DNA from: Rhizomys pruinosus
Lineage: Eukaryota; Chordata; Mammalia; Rodentia; Spalacidae
Direction of reading: 5' to 3'
NCBI GenBank assembly: GCA_009823505.1
Contig: VZQC01011008.1
Span: 1,590,155-1,654,154 of the forward strand
DNA: 64,000 nt
Position 1 is the stretch's first letter; each line of letters opens with the position of its first letter. The translations under genes were made by a program, and so were the position numbers. Shown in pieces: positions 60,717 to 64,000 of this stretch. Below the pieces are notes generated by a model. It saw only the letters and a program-made list of their open reading frames with translations. It searched no databases and was not told the DNA's origin.

Positions 60717-61023
60717 GGTTATTCTTCTTCAGAAAAACAATTTGATAAGACTTTGCTGAGGACCAATCACAGGGTAACTACCAAGTTATCATATTTAAAG
60801 AAAGAGAAAATGATCACAGCAGAATCGGGAAGAGCAAAGCGTGAGGCCAGCGTGTGCATACTGCAGGAGAGGTAATAAGCTCATTCTGGGCACATAGAGT
60901 TCTAAAGTGGTTGCCAGACTTCTGGCTGAAGATGGAAGAAAGAAGCCGGATATGCAAACCTGAAGCCCAGAAGAAGCTTTAAGTGTAGGCGTTGATGCAA
61001 TAGTTCTTTAAGAACTATTTAGG
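60717..61023. other. Intergenic, no feature
   Basis: Single-copy-looking; nothing recognised. Confidence 0.4.
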
Positions 61024-61245
61024 GGCTCAGTGGTTAAGAGCACTGACTGCTCTTGCAGAGGACCCAGGTTCGATTCCCAGCACCCACATGGTGGCCAAAA
61101 ACCCTCTTTGAGGGTGGTGCACGCCTTTAATCCCAGCACTTGGGAGGCAGAGGCACGCAGATCTCTGTGAGTTCAAGGCCAGCCTGGTCTACATAGGGAA
61201 CTCTAGGTAAGCTGGGGCTACAGGGAGACCCTGTCTCAAAAATAT
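61024..61245 (+). mobile_element. Possible B2-B1 composite SINE (looser match)
   Basis: A B2 head lacking part of its first ~15 bp runs to accctcttt at ~61108. It is followed by a B1 that has lost its first bases and ends in CTGTCTCAAAAA. The junction is at a similar B2 position but is not identical to the two cleaner copies. I see no convincing target-site duplication. Confidence 0.55.
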
Positions 61246-61394
61246 GGGGGGGGAGAATAAAGGAAAATTTAAGTCTCCAGAATTCACTTGTCAGAGTCAG
61301 AGTGTGAAATAAGACAGGCTGAAGACTGTCCTGAATTCACACAGTCATCTCGAAGAGTAAGTGAGCTAATAATACATCAACAGGTCCTCACAAA

Positions 61395-61505
61395 ACCAGA
61401 CATGAAGGTGCACGTGGTGATCCTAACACTTAAGGCTGAGGAAGGAGGATCCTGAGTTCAAGGACAGCCAGGACTTCAAGGAGAAGCCCTGCCTCAAAAA
61501 ATGAG
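61395..61505 (+). mobile_element. Old B1 SINE
   Basis: ccagacatgaaggtgcacgt to aagccctgcctcaaaaaa. Confidence 0.7.
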
Positions 61506-61582
61506 CACCCCACCACAGGAAACTGTAATAGATTAGGCAAGGGTGTAAATGGTAAATGACAGGTTCCTGTTATGAGTATTTT

Positions 61583-61812
61583 TATTTTATTTTATTTATT
61601 TATGTGTATGAATGTACTGTCTGCATGTAGGTTTGTGCACCCGTGTTGTGCAAAGCCGCAGAGGTCAGAAGAGGGTCTCGGATTCCCCTGGAACTGGAGT
61701 TCTCCTGGAATTGGAGTTACAGACGGTTCTCAGCCATGTGGGTGCTGGGGATCGAACCCAGGTCCTCTGCAAGAGGAGTCGGCGCTCTTAACCACTAGGC
61801 CATCCCTCCAGC
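61583..61812 (-). mobile_element. B2 SINE, young
   Basis: Full reverse B2 with a perfect 17-bp target duplication CCTGTTATGAGTATTTT (61566-61582 and 61813-61829). Confidence 0.97.
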
Positions 61813-61829
61813 CCTGTTATGAGTATTTT

Positions 61830-62758
61830 AAATTAAAATGAAAGGAAATAAGCAGTAAAGGAAAAAAGGGAAAGAATACAAAAACATGGACAGTCAAAAT
61901 TATAGGACAAAGGAGGAAGAATGTTTTAGGAATAAAGTTGTAATAAACAAGAAAAATAAAATGTAGTGCCACTCAGAAAGGTGAGGATTTTGTGAAGGAG
62001 GCTGGTTTGTTGGGGGCTAACTCTCCTCAGTTCAGAGATTAGTACTTTGGTCCTGTAGCTGAGGATGATGAAGCTCTAAGCACCCTCATGTGTTGCAGAC
62101 ACCTACCTGATAACAGGAGCAAAACCAGCCTCCAGGGCTACCACCCACCCAACTCTCTGAAGTCCGCAGAGAAGGAGGAAGTGGAGACTCAGAGACCAGC
62201 CTTGTAGGGGCAGCTTATGTGGGAGGCATTTCATCCTCCTCCCAGGAAACTGCATTTTCTCCTTCCCAGTGCTAAAGAGGACTCCTTGGGGGTCGGTGGG
62301 CGGGACAGGCTGATTTCCTGGCTGGAGGTTACCTTAGGGAACTTGACGCTAGCAGGGATGGGTAGATGGGTAGAGACAAGTAGCTGGGAATGAGGTGACA
62401 AAGGGCTGGGACACTTTGAGTAATGGACCCGGAAACCCTGTCGCATCACATCAGTCACATCACAACACAACACATTACATCACATCAATCACAACACACT
62501 GTACCACACCACACACACCACACGGACCACATCACGGAGAGGTGGAGAAGTGGATGTCTAGAACCATGCAAATGTGCCACCCGGTAGAAACCTTGATGCC
62601 CTGCACTTCAGTTAACATTGGCCAGAGAAGCAGTGCAACCCTCATCAACAGAACTGATCTCCTTCCTGTTGGGCCGCCCAATATAATACATGTAAATATT
62701 TAGAGGTTATAGATTACACTAACCAACTTTTAAGTGAAATGTGTTTTGTCCTCCTATT
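61830..62758. other. Intergenic, mostly single-copy
   Basis: No gene recognised. A CACA/CATCA low-complexity patch is at 62448-62535. Confidence 0.5.
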
Positions 62759-62775
62759 TTGACAGATGCGTTTTC

Positions 62776-63005
62776 TTTTTTTTTTTTTATGCATACGAGT
62801 GTACTGTCTGCATGCAGGTTTGTGCACCCGTGTCGTGCAATGCCACGGAGGTCAGAAGAGGGTCTCAGATTCCCCTGGAACTGGAGTTCTCTTGGAATTG
62901 GAGTTACAGACAGTTCTCAGCCGCCATGTGGGTGCTGGGGATCAAACCCGGGTCCTCTGCAAGAGCGGTTGGTGCTCTTAACCGCTAGGCCATCGTTCCA
63001 GCCCC
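62776..63005 (-). mobile_element. B2 SINE
   Basis: Full reverse B2 with a 17-bp target duplication carrying two changes (62759-62775 and 63006-63022). Confidence 0.96.
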
Positions 63006-63378
63006 TTGATAGATGTGTTTTCAAAATAACATATAAGGCTAGGTTTGAATTTTGGATTTTTGAAGCCCTCGGAGTTTCCCTTTAGGATGGGAGGGCAGGC
63101 AGAACTGATTCCCAGTCTATGACTCCTGGCCCCCTCCCTTGGTTGATGGTCCATGGGTTTAGTCTAAGCTGGTTACTAAATCCTCTGTTTGGATCTTTTT
63201 GTGATTCCAGAACATTCTGTTTGTTTTCAGAATGTTTGGTTCATTTGCTAACTTTCAGTTCTGTCTGTCATTCCTCCCCATTCCTCCAATAAATATATCT
63301 AACTCAAGGAAAGAACTGCTTTTGAGTATTCCAGATGGTCTTAAGTTCAATAATCATGTCAGTCTAACTTGCATTAAA
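63006..63378. other. Intergenic, no feature
   Basis: Single-copy-looking; nothing recognised. Confidence 0.4.
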
Positions 63379-63379
63379 A

Positions 63380-63538
63380 TTTTTTTTATTTTTTAGTCTT
63401 TTTGAGACAAGGTCTCCCTGTAGCCCCAGCTGGCCTGGAACTCACTCTGTAGACCAGGCTGGCCTTGTACTCACAGAGATCCACCTGCCTCTGCCTCCCA
63501 AGTGCTAGGATTAAAGGCATGCACCACCACCCCTGGCT
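63380..63538 (-). mobile_element. B1 SINE
   Basis: Reverse near-consensus B1. Confidence 0.93.
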
Positions 63539-63540
63539 AA

Positions 63541-63752
63541 ATTTTTTTTTTTATATGTGAGTGTACTGTCTGCATGTAGGTCTGTGCACCTGTGTTGTGC
63601 AATGCCTCGGAGGTCAGAAGAGCGTGTCGGATTCCTCTGGAACTGAGGTTAAAGACGGTTCTCAGACGCCATGTGGATGCTGGAGATTGAGTCGGGGTCC
63701 TCTGCAAGAGCAGTTGGCACTCTTAACCGCTAGGCCATCTCTCCAGCCCCTA
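63541..63752 (-). mobile_element. B2 SINE
   Basis: Reverse B2, flanked by ctaaattttttttttt words. Confidence 0.93.
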
Positions 63753-63781
63753 AATTTTTTTTTTTTAAAAAGAACCAAAGA

Positions 63782-64000
63782 GGGGCTGGAGAGATGGCCT
63801 AGCGGTTAAGAGCGCCGACCGCTCTTACAGAGGACCCGGGTTCGATCCCCAGCACCCACATGGCGGCTGAGAACCGTCTGAAACTCCAATTCCAGGAGAA
63901 CTCCAGTTCCAGGGGAATCCGACACCCTCTTCTGACCTCCGCGGTATTGCACGACACGGGTGCACAAACTTGCATGCAGACAGTACATTCATACACATAC
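63782..64000 (+). mobile_element. B2 SINE, young, cut by window end
   Basis: Close to the consensus of all B2s here, with intact CpGs and a clear B box (ggttcgatccc). Confidence 0.95.

Noticed and set aside
63782..64000. tRNA gene
   Set aside because: The Pol III box B belongs to the tRNA-derived B2 SINE; no cloverleaf is present.
60000..64000. 5' end of MSL2, the neighbour expected from human gene order
   Set aside because: No CpG island and no coding sequence resembling MSL2 is seen; it probably lies beyond the window.

Overview
This is mammalian nuclear DNA from a muroid rodent. About half of it is SINE sequence of the rodent-specific B1, B2, B3 and ID/B4 types, often with intact CpGs and A-rich tails. 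Rodent MaLR LTR elements, rodent L1 pieces and many CA, TTTA and CTTT microsatellites fill much of the rest. A cricetid (vole, hamster or deer-mouse group) is my best guess from the B1/B2 subtypes, but I cannot fix the species.

One protein gene is supported. PCCB, the mitochondrial propionyl-CoA carboxylase beta subunit, lies on the minus strand with exons 1-5 at 19483-19301, 15886-15767, 14606-14538, 10616-10560 and 4889-4776. Each exon is bounded by AG/GT, and their lengths (183, 120, 69, 57, 114 nt) are all multiples of three. Together they encode residues 1-181: the transit peptide and the start of the carboxyltransferase N-terminal domain. Exon 1 sits in a CpG island at about 19.18-19.57 kb. 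Positions 1-4775 are intron 5, and the rest of the gene lies off the left edge.

From 19.6 kb to the right end I find no protein-coding gene, only intergenic DNA upstream of PCCB. In human the next gene in this direction is MSL2, tens of kb away, and I see no MSL2 exon here. 24.6-40.0 kb is a nest of retroelements: a MaLR internal region, two L1 ORF2 pieces in series, a complete LTR-internal-LTR MaLR provirus inserted in the second L1 with a 5-bp target duplication, another MaLR LTR, and B1/B2 copies inserted in all of them. 40-51.8 kb alternates SINEs with several hundred bases of single-copy-looking DNA.

Three isolated N bases (33195, 50415, 51949) mark joins. 28.35-33.19 kb is repeated as 33.2-38.53 kb with mainly insertion/deletion differences. 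51950-55190 is an error-rich reverse complement of 57465-60342. Both look more like overlapping contigs or raw-read gap fill than biology, and 33.2-38.5 kb and 52-57.4 kb should not be trusted base by base.

The most interesting biological signal is a composite SINE: the 5' ~100 bp of a B2 fused to a B1 at the same junction in two copies of opposite orientation (9.6 kb and 10.9 kb), each flanked as one unit by a target-site duplication. A looser third copy is at 61.0 kb. A B2 inserted into another B2 at the same internal site (24.96 kb) suggests how it arose. A truncated U6 snRNA retropseudogene with a perfect 17-bp duplication lies in PCCB intron 1.
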